Of a stretch of DNA of 64,000 nt, positions 1 through 7,055 are shown one piece after another (position 1 is the first letter of the stretch; every line of letters starts with the position of its first letter). The notes beneath the pieces are model-generated. The model did not search any database. It was not told the origin of the DNA and was given only the letters and a program-made list of their open reading frames with translations. A program made the translations under genes and the position numbers. The DNA is from a virus, in IMG/VR virus record IMGVR_UViG_3300021356_000010, positions 1 to 64,000 of that record; one strand, given 5' to 3'.

Positions 1-148
1 TCGCCGCCTTTTTGAAAGCATCCTTCGCGGGGTAGTCCTTACTACCAGGACGCGCAGGTGCTTCTCCTCTCTTTCGTTTAGCGTGGATATTTGCGTAGAG
101 ACCACGCTTAGCTTCACAGAGTTCTTTAAATTCCTTATAATCTCTCAT
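1..148 (-). CDS. Conserved small basic phage protein, 3' end outside the window
   Basis: The reading frame starts at ATG 148 and stays open to the left edge, so only the first 49 codons are visible. The peptide begins MRDYKEFKELCEAKRGLY and continues with a Lys/Arg-rich stretch and a GSKDYPAKDAFKKA segment. I recognise this as a type of short conserved protein common in cyanophages, with the pattern G-L-(Y/W)-x-N-I-x-x-K-R, but know no function. A late-promoter-like CTAAATA lies 26 nt upstream, so it is probably expressed with the virion genes. Family recognition is from memory and moderate. Confidence 0.75.
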   Translation of the reverse strand, partial: MRDYKEFKELCEAKRGLYANIHAKRKRGEAPARPGSKDYPAKDAFKKAA

Positions 149-173
149 GATAACCGACGAGGGTTTACAAGAT

Positions 174-180
174 TATTTAG
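174..180 (-). promoter_or_regulatory. Late promoter motif CTAAATA
   Basis: CTAAATAATC lies 26 nt before ATG 148 and contains the TAA stop of the 253-aa gene. Confidence 0.55.
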
Positions 181-938
181 TTATCTAAGAGAATAAGATT
201 AAATGTTGAACTGATTTGAGTTCCAGCACCATTAAATGCCTGAACTTCAATATCTACTTTTTCGTCAAACTTTAGTGGAATAGTATAGTTCTTTACATGG
301 AAACCACCTGATACTGACATAGTATCTGATGTTGTCATCACAAATCCATTAACTGGTAATCTGGTTCTCAAGAAAGCAGATGTTGCTGTATTGTAATCTC
401 CTGCTCCAATAGTCCATTGTGTTAGATATGCTGTCTTACCAGCAGGCACTGTATACAAAGATAGCATAGTCTGACCGAAACCAATATAGTTAATTCCAGT
501 TCCATCACCACCAATTTGTGCTACGACTGTGCCTGCTCCTGATGCTGCGGTGCTGATAACAAGATCACCTTTATTGTATCCATCAGAACCAGCATCAGTA
601 ATAAATGCTCTATAAACTCTAAAGAATGTTTGTGTAGAAGCAGCACCATTAACTGTAACTTCTTCCTGAACCAAATTGCAATCAGCATCCAGTCCTTGAA
701 CTGTTACTTTTCTAGCTCCAGTTCCAGTCAATCCATCGTTGGCATTAGCAGAATAAACATAAACTGCTGCAGCGGATGTTAGATATTCGTAGACGCCACC
801 ACGATCCCAAATAGTTTCAATACTTGTAGAGACACTTGGATTTCTACCGAACTTCTCCACATAAGAAGTTCCACGAACTTTGCCTCTTGCTAGATTGAGA
901 GCAAAGTTTTCTCCCCAGATATAATTGTTGAATGACAT
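177..938 (-). CDS. Probable virion structural protein, 253 aa
   Basis: This gene lies just downstream of the gp13-gp16 block in late gene territory. The protein is rich in Gly, Ser, Thr and Val with alternating beta-strand character, has no signal peptide or membrane segment, and contains short Gly-rich turns such as GTGINYIGFGQT. That composition and position fit a small head, neck or tail decoration protein. I recognise it as a conserved cyanophage structural-type protein of unknown role. Its TAA stop is embedded in the CTAAATA promoter of the next gene. Its start overlaps the stop of the upstream 85-aa gene by one base. Confidence 0.75.
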   Translation of the reverse strand: MSFNNYIWGENFALNLARGKVRGTSYVEKFGRNPSVSTSIETIWDRGGVYEYLTSAAAVYVYSANANDGLTGTGARKVTVQGLDADCNLVQEEVTVNGAASTQTFFRVYRAFITDAGSDGYNKGDLVISTAASGAGTVVAQIGGDGTGINYIGFGQTMLSLYTVPAGKTAYLTQWTIGAGDYNTATSAFLRTRLPVNGFVMTTSDTMSVSGGFHVKNYTIPLKFDEKVDIEVQAFNGAGTQISSTFNLILLDN

Positions 939-1195
939 TATGCTGATACCGCTGCGTTGTTTACATCATGACGTTGATATGCAGCAGGAGTTCTGACAGT
1001 ATTATCGTAGTTCCTTGCTTGGAATGTGCCAGGGGTTCTGTCTGCATTTAGATGGTCATGCGCTTCATAATCACCATTCCAATCTTTATAAGTCACAGTG
1101 CTCCAACCCTCAGTGCCAGAAAACTGATTGACAGTTGTACTAGCAGGTTGCGGGTCAGCAATTACATTATTGTAATCGTATCTAACGTATGCCAT
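938..1195 (-). CDS. Small hypothetical protein, 85 aa
   Basis: This short gene sits between the small terminase subunit and the 253-aa structural protein and overlaps the latter by one base. The product is polar, rich in Tyr, Asn and Asp, with no recognisable motif. A late-promoter-like ATAAATA lies 23 nt upstream of the ATG and overlaps the stop codon of gp16. The position suggests late expression. No function can be assigned. Confidence 0.65.
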   Translation of the reverse strand: MAYVRYDYNNVIADPQPASTTVNQFSGTEGWSTVTYKDWNGDYEAHDHLNADRTPGTFQARNYDNTVRTPAAYQRHDVNNAAVSA

Positions 1196-1217
1196 TTAGA
1201 TTACACTTCTATCCTAT

Positions 1218-1224
1218 TATTTAT
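1218..1224 (-). promoter_or_regulatory. Late promoter motif GATAAATA
   Basis: AGATAAATAATAG lies 23 nt before ATG 1195 and contains the TAA stop of gp16. Confidence 0.55.
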
Positions 1225-1631
1225 CTCTTACCGCCACCCATCTGCTTCAGCATCTTCTGAAGTTCCGCAGTGCTACCAACAAACATAGCGTTGTTGGTGA
1301 CCTTGGATGGACCTTTCTTTTCTTCGTCAAGATCCTTCATCTTCTTATGTAGGTCTTGGAGTTTCTCAGTCATGTCTGCAACGTGCTTCATTGCCGCTAC
1401 AGCGACTTCATATGCTCTTGGGTGCCCTGACTCCTGAGCGACCTCTAAGGCACCATTAACCGCCTCCTGACCCTTGTCTATGAGACTATATAACTCACCC
1501 CTGGTATATTGGTAATCCTTCTCACGATCGTCTCTATCGACCTCTGGTGGTTTTGGTTTGGAAGGTTTGCTTTCCTCAACAGGTTCTGCGGTAATGTTGA
1601 GGATCTCCTCCATGTTCTCTTCTAGGCTCAT
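1221..1631 (-). CDS. 16: Terminase small subunit, T4 gp16-like
   Basis: The small subunit of the DNA packaging motor recognises phage DNA and stimulates the large terminase gp17. The 136-aa protein is acidic at its N-terminus and has a long central helical part ending in KLQDLHKKMKDLDEEKKG, which fits the coiled-coil oligomerisation core of gp16. Near the C-terminus NNAMFVGSTAELQKML matches the position and pattern of the T4 gp16 segment NATVFMGSPTELM. It overlaps gp15 by 4 nt and follows gp13, gp14 and gp15, the usual T4-like order. Its gp17 partner is not in this window and would be expected further left. Confidence 0.85.
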   Translation of the reverse strand: MSLEENMEEILNITAEPVEESKPSKPKPPEVDRDDREKDYQYTRGELYSLIDKGQEAVNGALEVAQESGHPRAYEVAVAAMKHVADMTEKLQDLHKKMKDLDEEKKGPSKVTNNAMFVGSTAELQKMLKQMGGGKR

Positions 1632-2425
1632 AAGAATTCAATCCCTTCATTAAATCCAAAGTCATCACCAGCATCTACTAGTGCGTCATCATTGACATCG
1701 ATGACACCATCTGTGTTGATATCTGTTTTTGCTTTGGGTGTATATGTTCGTGTAATAGTTCTGCGATTAACAGCAAGATCTCCAACCGTTTCGTGAATGA
1801 TCGCCTTCCTGATAATATCAGAAGTGCTGTAAGGACCGTATAGATAAGACTTCATTGTGAAGTTCAAAGTATATGCGATGTATCTTCTATTCATAAAAGT
1901 ATCATCCCATTCATCCTCACTGCCAATGTTGTTTAAAACAATAGCAATATCTTTCTTCTCATTCATGTCAGGAATCATGTTGAGAGTCACAGAAAATGAT
2001 GGTTGGAAATATGGCAAGATCTGTTCTAAAATTTGTAGAGCATCATCTTGTGACTTCGCAATAATTCCTAGTTCAAAATTTATATTATAAGGAACAGGAA
2101 CATATTGAACTCTGACTTCATTACCATTATCATCAATGATTGTTTTGTATTTTTGAATTGGTGATGTCTTACGGGCAGAATCATATTCAACTCCAGTCAT
2201 CTCAAAATAAATTCGAGGTAGAGTGATTGCTACTTTAGAAGTAGAGACATCTGTGAGACGAACCAAGAACTTTTGTTTTGGTCCATAAGCAAGAGGAACT
2301 TTCTGTGCTTCTAATACTTCACCTGTATCAGGATCCGTGCTCTTCATTTCAATATTATTGAAGAGCGTACCAAACGCAATAATGTTCTTACGAACAATTT
2401 GATTGTAAAAATGTGATCCTAACAT
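1628..2425 (-). CDS. 15: Tail completion / sheath terminator protein, T4 gp15-like
   Basis: gp15 caps the finished tail tube and sheath and joins it to the neck. The 265-aa product begins MLGSHFYNQIVRKNIIAFG, matching the T4 gp15 start pattern (FGYFYN...), followed by a segment with VPLAYGPKQKFLVRL and LPRIYFEM that aligns with the gp15 core. Length is near the T4 protein. An unusual feature is the C-terminal tail: residues 235-246 read D-I-N-T-D-G-V-I-D-V-N-D, a textbook EF-hand/dockerin calcium loop. The gene overlaps gp14 by one base and gp16 by four. Confidence 0.88.
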   Translation of the reverse strand: MLGSHFYNQIVRKNIIAFGTLFNNIEMKSTDPDTGEVLEAQKVPLAYGPKQKFLVRLTDVSTSKVAITLPRIYFEMTGVEYDSARKTSPIQKYKTIIDDNGNEVRVQYVPVPYNINFELGIIAKSQDDALQILEQILPYFQPSFSVTLNMIPDMNEKKDIAIVLNNIGSEDEWDDTFMNRRYIAYTLNFTMKSYLYGPYSTSDIIRKAIIHETVGDLAVNRRTITRTYTPKAKTDINTDGVIDVNDDALVDAGDDFGFNEGIEFL

Positions 2426-3549
2426 CAGATGCTATCCGTAAAGTTGCCATATTCACCGAATGGGTTGCCCTCAGTCCAATCAATAATCTCATCACCACTA
2501 TCTTCAATTGCTCTATTCTGAGCGTAGTAGGTGCTACTCGTATTATTTAGAGTGTCAAATGACTCAGGACTCCATCTAGCACCTGATGTTTGACCTTCAA
2601 TTACTTCAGCAGTGGTGAAAGTTCCTGTTCTGTTAATGACTTGGAGTTCTCTTGTAGAACTGTTCCAGGACTTGACTTCTGCTCTGTTGTCTTTAGGTGA
2701 ATAGTCAATAGTGACACTAGGAGCAGTTGTATAACCAGTACCCCCGCTAGTGACAAGGATGCCAGTAACAAGACCAGTCGAGCTAACCGATGCAGTGGCT
2801 GTTGCTCCATTTCCGTCTCCTGTAATAGTTACTGTAGGTGGTAAAGAAGCATTATAATGTAATCCACTATCAGTAATCGTGATGCTATCTACAGCATCAC
2901 CGCTAATAGTTGCTGTTGCTTTAGCAAGGAACTCATCTCCAACAACTTCTTCGCCAACTGTAAAGTCACCTGATCCTCCAGGATCCATGACAAGCTTGAT
3001 AGCAGAACCAAACTCTAGTTCGATATCATCAATCTCCTCAACGCCAGTCTCGAAGGAATCGCTGCCAAGCTCGTAGAGTTCTGCAGTCAGTGTGTAGAAT
3101 TGAATCTTGCCAAACTGGAAGAAAGGAGATTCTTTTTCTACAAATTTAATTTCGTAGATGTCTTCTGTTAGTGGGAAGTAAAGTAGATCTCCCTCATTAG
3201 GTCTGCCATCATAGGCAAGCGTAGGGTTTTCTGCTGCTACTACTTCATCCCAACGTCTTGTAGAGATACGAAAAGTAACCTCGTCAGTAATACGAAGACC
3301 AAACTTACTGACAAATTCTGCGCCATCAGCAAATCCAGTCACGTTTTGTAGAAGCATTTCGACTTGAAATTGCTCTTGATACTTAGAGTATCTTACTTCA
3401 TCTAACGTGCTATCTTTTAGGACGACTCTAGGGATATAGTATATATCTGTACCAAACAGTTTGATTTGCTCATCCACAAGATCCTGAATGAGATTCTGTT
3501 CGCCACTGTGACCTGAGTAGTATGTTGGAAAGTAGGGACTGGTAGGCAT
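2425..3549 (-). CDS. 14: Neck protein, T4 gp14-like, with beta-repeat insert
   Basis: gp14 forms part of the neck that joins head and tail. The N-terminal half has gp14 hallmarks: GTDIYYIPRVVL (T4: GVECYYLPRE), FVSKFGLRITDEVTFRIS (T4: YFSKFGMQMNDEINF) and a segment around KFVEKESPFFQFGKIQFYTL. The 374-aa length exceeds T4 gp14. The extra material at about residues 195-300 is a Gly/Ser/Thr-rich insert with the motif SGGTGYTTAPSVTI, the same repeat seen in the giant fibre and baseplate proteins of this window. The gene sits one base after gp13 and overlaps gp15 by one base. Confidence 0.88.
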   Translation of the reverse strand: MPTSPYFPTYYSGHSGEQNLIQDLVDEQIKLFGTDIYYIPRVVLKDSTLDEVRYSKYQEQFQVEMLLQNVTGFADGAEFVSKFGLRITDEVTFRISTRRWDEVVAAENPTLAYDGRPNEGDLLYFPLTEDIYEIKFVEKESPFFQFGKIQFYTLTAELYELGSDSFETGVEEIDDIELEFGSAIKLVMDPGGSGDFTVGEEVVGDEFLAKATATISGDAVDSITITDSGLHYNASLPPTVTITGDGNGATATASVSSTGLVTGILVTSGGTGYTTAPSVTIDYSPKDNRAEVKSWNSSTRELQVINRTGTFTTAEVIEGQTSGARWSPESFDTLNNTSSTYYAQNRAIEDSGDEIIDWTEGNPFGEYGNFTDSI

Positions 3550-3550
3550 C

Positions 3551-4351
3551 TTATCCGATCATATCCATTGGTGGGATTGCATACTTGCTGAGAACTTCGC
3601 TTTCGATTTTCTCAATTTCTGCTAGTGCGTCTGTGTATAATTCTCTTCCATTAAGAGTAACACCGCCAGGTAACTGAACATTGTTATACTTAATTAGATT
3701 CATACCCCACTGCTTCTTCATTAGAGCAGTAGCATATCTCTTGACAAACATATCATTATACATTTCAGTAGCATCGTTAGGATCAATCATCCTATGTGCT
3801 TCAATTAGCAGATACTTATCTTCTGCAAGGAAGTCAGCATCTACGTCAAGATATAAGCGATCACGACGCGCTGTAAATCTGAACTGCTGGAATGAACCAT
3901 TGTTCAGAACCATATCTAGTGTTTCTAGATATTGCTTGGTCATAAAGTAGTTGAGGATATCTAGTGATCCAAATGCATATAGATCATTCAGATACAATTG
4001 ATACTCAACGCCAAAGAGATTAGAACGGATTGAATTACTAACAAGACCAAATACTTTACTGATTCCAGTAACATGTGATGGAATAGGAATGTAGTTTGTT
4101 GCTTCATTCCAGTTAGTAGTTCCATTGCTGGTTGTTACTGTTGCTTTGAATCTAGCAATGTCATCTGCAGTTAGTGCGTGAGTTAGATAGCACCTCTCCA
4201 TGCCGTTGTAACAGTTCTCCTGAAAGAACTGAATGGTATCGTCGATAACGTTATTGACCTGCTCGTCATCAATATTAACTTGCAGGACAGGCTCACCCAA
4301 CTGCCTCTTACAGTATGTTATAAGATCAGTCCTTGAGTTTGGAGATGCCAT
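3551..4351 (-). CDS. 13: Neck protein, T4 gp13-like
   Basis: gp13 closes the filled head and binds gp14. The product is 266 aa from ATG 4351 and includes a CKRQLGEPVLQVNIDDEQV start region, a long mixed domain with FFQENCYNGMERCYL and a C-terminal part with VKRYATALMKKQWGMNL typical of T4-like gp13. A longer version starting at TTG 4360 is possible but would begin inside the terminator-like hairpin. ATG 4351 is preferred because AGAAGGGA lies about 14 nt upstream. That ribosome site is part of the hairpin stem described separately. It is followed one base later by gp14. Confidence 0.88.
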   Translation of the reverse strand: MASPNSRTDLITYCKRQLGEPVLQVNIDDEQVNNVIDDTIQFFQENCYNGMERCYLTHALTADDIARFKATVTTSNGTTNWNEATNYIPIPSHVTGISKVFGLVSNSIRSNLFGVEYQLYLNDLYAFGSLDILNYFMTKQYLETLDMVLNNGSFQQFRFTARRDRLYLDVDADFLAEDKYLLIEAHRMIDPNDATEMYNDMFVKRYATALMKKQWGMNLIKYNNVQLPGGVTLNGRELYTDALAEIEKIESEVLSKYAIPPMDMIG

Positions 4352-4360
4352 TACACACAA

Positions 4361-4395
4361 AAATCCCTTCTTACCTATTTAGGAAGAAGGGATTT
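4361..4395 (-). terminator. Strong hairpin with T-run just before gp13
   Basis: On the minus strand AAATCCCTTCTT pairs with AAGAAGGGATTT (12 bp, no mismatch) around an 11-nt loop that can form a further CCT/AGG stem, and is followed by TTTTTG. This is a rho-independent terminator for the 63-aa gene upstream. The 3' arm contains the presumed gp13 ribosome site, and the loop contains CTAAATA. Confidence 0.8.
4376..4382 (-). promoter_or_regulatory. T4-type late promoter CTAAATA for gp13-gp16
   Basis: CTAAATA lies 25 nt before the gp13 ATG, the same spacing as other late-promoter-like motifs here (23-37 nt). It sits inside the loop of the terminator hairpin. Transcripts starting about 10 nt downstream would lack the 5' arm of the stem. 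Confidence 0.6.
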
Positions 4396-4400
4396 AGTAT

Positions 4401-4592
4401 TTATTCAGTTGGTGCTTCTGCTGGAACGTCTGGGTCTGATTCACCTTCTAGAAGTCCTAGAGTCTCTAGACCACCCTCCAGTTTAATTTTATACTCTTTT
4501 GCTTTTTTCAGATTCTCTTCGAGTTCTCTGATCTGTTTGTCAGTAGAAGCTAGTTGCTCCTCAAAATTTTTCTTAAGTGTTTCTGAATCCAT
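4401..4592 (-). CDS. Small coiled-coil protein, 63 aa
   Basis: The product begins MDSETLKKNFEEQLASTDKQ and is almost wholly charged helix with heptad-like Leu/Ile spacing up to about residue 45, then an acidic Pro/Ala tail (DPDVPAEAPTE). I recognise similar short coiled-coil proteins with a L-x-G-x-L-x-x-L core in cyanophages, without a known function. It lies between the oxygenase cluster and gp13 and ends in a TAA that is part of ATAAATA. The hairpin that follows probably ends its transcript. Confidence 0.75.
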   Translation of the reverse strand: MDSETLKKNFEEQLASTDKQIRELEENLKKAKEYKIKLEGGLETLGLLEGESDPDVPAEAPTE

Positions 4593-4604
4593 GATTACCT
4601 CAAA

Positions 4605-5318
4605 TTAATAACGGTTACTTACATCAAATGCATGTTCGCATCTATTTCCATCTGCCAAAACATAATGGAAAAATGCCTGATGCCAAAAAGTGTCATCACG
4701 ACCACGTAAAATTCTACGCGCCCACAGTTTATATTTAGGTTCGTCTCTACCGTACTTAGAAGTCAATGGTGGTCTCCAGTGTGGTATCTCACAACCTTTG
4801 TATATGATAGCATCTCCAGGTGCTGTAGTGATCCAAGTTTCTCTTAATTCTGGATTCGAACTATCCACAATGAATGGCCATTCATATTCCCACTTTAGAT
4901 TTGTTTTGATCATAAGACTGACAGAAATTTCACACGCATCTCTATCAACATGTTTTTCCAATTCCTGTCCTAAGAAATAGAACCTATCGTAGTAGTAAGT
5001 ATTATATAATTTTTTACCTAATACTTGTTCTATTTCTAATCTAATTTTTGTATGTAGATCTTTATATGCTGGCCAATTATATCTGCTAGAAGAACCATCT
5101 ACCTGACCCTCATCATCTACGTGAGAATAATTATCTACACTACCATAATAAGTTCTAGATCCTCTCCATTCTGGAACATCACATTCCAGTTTAGTGGGAT
5201 CTGGAACTAAGTTAGGAAGAAAAAAGAAACCATTAGTATCAAATTTTTCATTCCTGGTTCTTAAAGTAGAACCTTTTGTTGGTATCAATTGACTATCTAA
5301 AGCTATCATTTCCATCAT
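4605..5318 (-). CDS. Putative 2OG-Fe(II) oxygenase, HVD type
   Basis: Start ATG 5318 is chosen because it forms an ATGA overlap with the previous stop and has GAGGTGG a few bases upstream; a longer frame from 5342 has no better signal. The 237-aa protein has QELEKHVDRDACEISVSLMI, giving a candidate H-x-D iron pair on a strand, and about 50 residues later PGDAIIYKGCEIPHWRPP, giving the distal His in the position usual for double-stranded beta-helix oxygenases. The distal Arg that binds 2-oxoglutarate is less clear here. It is the last of four adjacent oxygenase-like genes. Substrate unknown. Confidence 0.65.
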   Translation of the reverse strand: MMEMIALDSQLIPTKGSTLRTRNEKFDTNGFFFLPNLVPDPTKLECDVPEWRGSRTYYGSVDNYSHVDDEGQVDGSSSRYNWPAYKDLHTKIRLEIEQVLGKKLYNTYYYDRFYFLGQELEKHVDRDACEISVSLMIKTNLKWEYEWPFIVDSSNPELRETWITTAPGDAIIYKGCEIPHWRPPLTSKYGRDEPKYKLWARRILRGRDDTFWHQAFFHYVLADGNRCEHAFDVSNRY

Positions 5319-5944
5319 TTCCACCTCGGACCAACTACCCAACCAACAATAGATCTTCTAACACCAGAAGTAACTTTCAATACTCTATGTTGAGTTCTAG
5401 AATCAAATATAATTACAGTTCCTCTAGTTCTAGGAGCAAAATATGTTTTACCATTCTCATCTAGTAACTGAAGATTACCTCCTTCATAATCTGATGGATC
5501 TGATAATTGCATAACGATTGATAGTTTCCTGACATTTTCATACTCTGTATTAATCTTGTCAGAAATATACTGTTCTCCTGTAGTATCTTCTGTTTCGGGT
5601 TTGTACATATTGAGGAGACCATGATCAGTATGCCATTTATAAAATTGTCCCTCGGTATATTGAGTATATTGAATACTATTCATATCAATACAATCAATAT
5701 CGTACAGAAAATTTGATCGGTTAGCTAGCGAGACATAATGCCACAAAAATCCAGGTAACCAATGACCACTAGGAATCCAAGCATTACTAGAGTTCCTTGT
5801 TTTATTATCTACCTCCCCTTTATATAAACTAGAAACCTCCATGGAATCTCCAAACTCACTGAAGAGTTCTTCGTCTATAGTTTTTACTAATTTTTCAGGT
5901 AGTCCTGTAGAATACCAAACACTTTGGAATGCCATATCAAACAT
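5315..5944 (-). CDS. Putative prolyl-4-hydroxylase-type 2OG-Fe(II) oxygenase
   Basis: The 209-aa product shows the full signature: EGQFYKWHTDHG (H-x-D), the strand DPSDYEGGNLQLL, RGTVIIFDSRTQHRVLKV (distal His) and GVRRSIVGWVVGP (Arg for 2-oxoglutarate). These are P4H/PKHD-like features, so it should hydroxylate a protein or small molecule using O2, Fe(II) and 2-oxoglutarate. It is clearly paralogous to the gene at 60646-61266, sharing the ends GWVVGPRW. It overlaps the preceding gene by 8 nt; ATG 5935 is an alternative start one base after the previous stop. Substrate is not known. Confidence 0.82.
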   Translation of the reverse strand: MFDMAFQSVWYSTGLPEKLVKTIDEELFSEFGDSMEVSSLYKGEVDNKTRNSSNAWIPSGHWLPGFLWHYVSLANRSNFLYDIDCIDMNSIQYTQYTEGQFYKWHTDHGLLNMYKPETEDTTGEQYISDKINTEYENVRKLSIVMQLSDPSDYEGGNLQLLDENGKTYFAPRTRGTVIIFDSRTQHRVLKVTSGVRRSIVGWVVGPRWK

Positions 5945-6482
5945 TAATAGGATGTAAATTGAATGAAAGAATCAATCTTTCTTTATCACTTGTACATGGT
6001 GATGTGTAGTGATGAATAACTGACGGGAAGAAAATCATAGATCCACTTTTTATTTCTGATGGAGTATGCACTAATTGACATCCAACAAAAAAGTTATTGA
6101 AAGGTGACAGAAATCTTGTTGGAGTATGTTCATCTTCATCATAGTCTATGTACAAGACACAACTATATCCAACAGCACCATGATTGTGGATTTCATGGTG
6201 CATACCTTTTTTAGCTAACTCAAACCAATGTCCATTTGGAGCATAAGACATATTTGTTGCTTGAGAAAACAATCCTAATTCTTCTTTTAGGATATCTACA
6301 ATGTCTTCCCAATAAGATTCTTTACCTTCTCTAAAGTAATCAGTTAATACAGTATAAGATAAATCTTTATTTACCGATACTCTGTTGTAAAGATCTTTGA
6401 GTTTTTTCTTCTTGACTTCCCAGTCCCTAACTTCGTAATGGAATACAGGAACGGAGAAAATGGATTCTTGATAATCACTCAT
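5937..6482 (-). CDS. Putative 2OG-Fe(II) oxygenase, HxH subtype
   Basis: The 181-aa protein carries GMHHEIHNHGAVGYSCVLYI, where H-N-H stands at the usual H-x-D position, followed by SGSMIFFPSVIHHYTSP (distal His) and KERLILSFN (Arg). This arrangement matches the putative 2OG-Fe(II) oxygenase family PF13759, which is common in marine phages. It overlaps its neighbours by 4 nt and 8 nt, so it is translated as part of a tight oxygenase operon. The best guess is a hydroxylase of unknown target. Confidence 0.75.
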   Translation of the reverse strand: MSDYQESIFSVPVFHYEVRDWEVKKKKLKDLYNRVSVNKDLSYTVLTDYFREGKESYWEDIVDILKEELGLFSQATNMSYAPNGHWFELAKKGMHHEIHNHGAVGYSCVLYIDYDEDEHTPTRFLSPFNNFFVGCQLVHTPSEIKSGSMIFFPSVIHHYTSPCTSDKERLILSFNLHPINV

Positions 6483-7030
6483 GACAAACTAATATCAGAA
6501 TTAAATGATATAATTGTTTTTCTTTTATTTGATTCTACTTTTGGAGCAGAATGTACAATAAAAGAAGGGAAGGTTATAATGTCTCCCTCTTCAGTATCAA
6601 CATCAAATGTATCTGTATTATTTAGAGGACTGACAAAAACCGTTCTAGGACTTCCTTTTGGAAATTCTAGATAATAAACAGATGACCATTGACATTGTGT
6701 ATGTGTATGCCATTCATGAAAAGAATTTTTTTCATATTGCTGGAACCACATATTGATAATATTAACAGTTGGAAATCCTAGACTATTGAACAACTTAAAG
6801 TGATTCTCTTCGATATGAGGAAAAATAATATCTAGATATTTTCTTTCTGCTTCTTTGGGTAAGTTCCAATCACATTTACTGATCATGGTTTTTGTATATC
6901 CATGATCGTCTATACCAACATAAGAACTACACCCTGAAGAATCAATGAGACTTAAAATCTCATTCTTCAGGGTGTTGTGTTCTTTTAGTTTTGTTTTGTA
7001 TATTGGACAAGGAAGATCAAATACAAACAT
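6479..7030 (-). CDS. Putative 2OG-Fe(II) oxygenase, HxH subtype
   Basis: The 183-aa product includes KNSFHEWHTHTQCQWSSVYY (H-T-H at the metal site), EEGDIITFPSFIVHSAP (distal His) and KRKTIISFN (basic residue before the final strand). The layout is that of PF13759-type oxygenases and resembles its downstream neighbour, suggesting an old duplication. It is the first gene of the four-gene oxygenase block and follows the glycine-rich adhesin-like gene after 25 nt. Target unknown. Confidence 0.75.
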   Translation of the reverse strand: MFVFDLPCPIYKTKLKEHNTLKNEILSLIDSSGCSSYVGIDDHGYTKTMISKCDWNLPKEAERKYLDIIFPHIEENHFKLFNSLGFPTVNIINMWFQQYEKNSFHEWHTHTQCQWSSVYYLEFPKGSPRTVFVSPLNNTDTFDVDTEEGDIITFPSFIVHSAPKVESNKRKTIISFNSDISLS

Positions 7031-7055
7031 TCCACATCACTAAAAAATCATTCTA

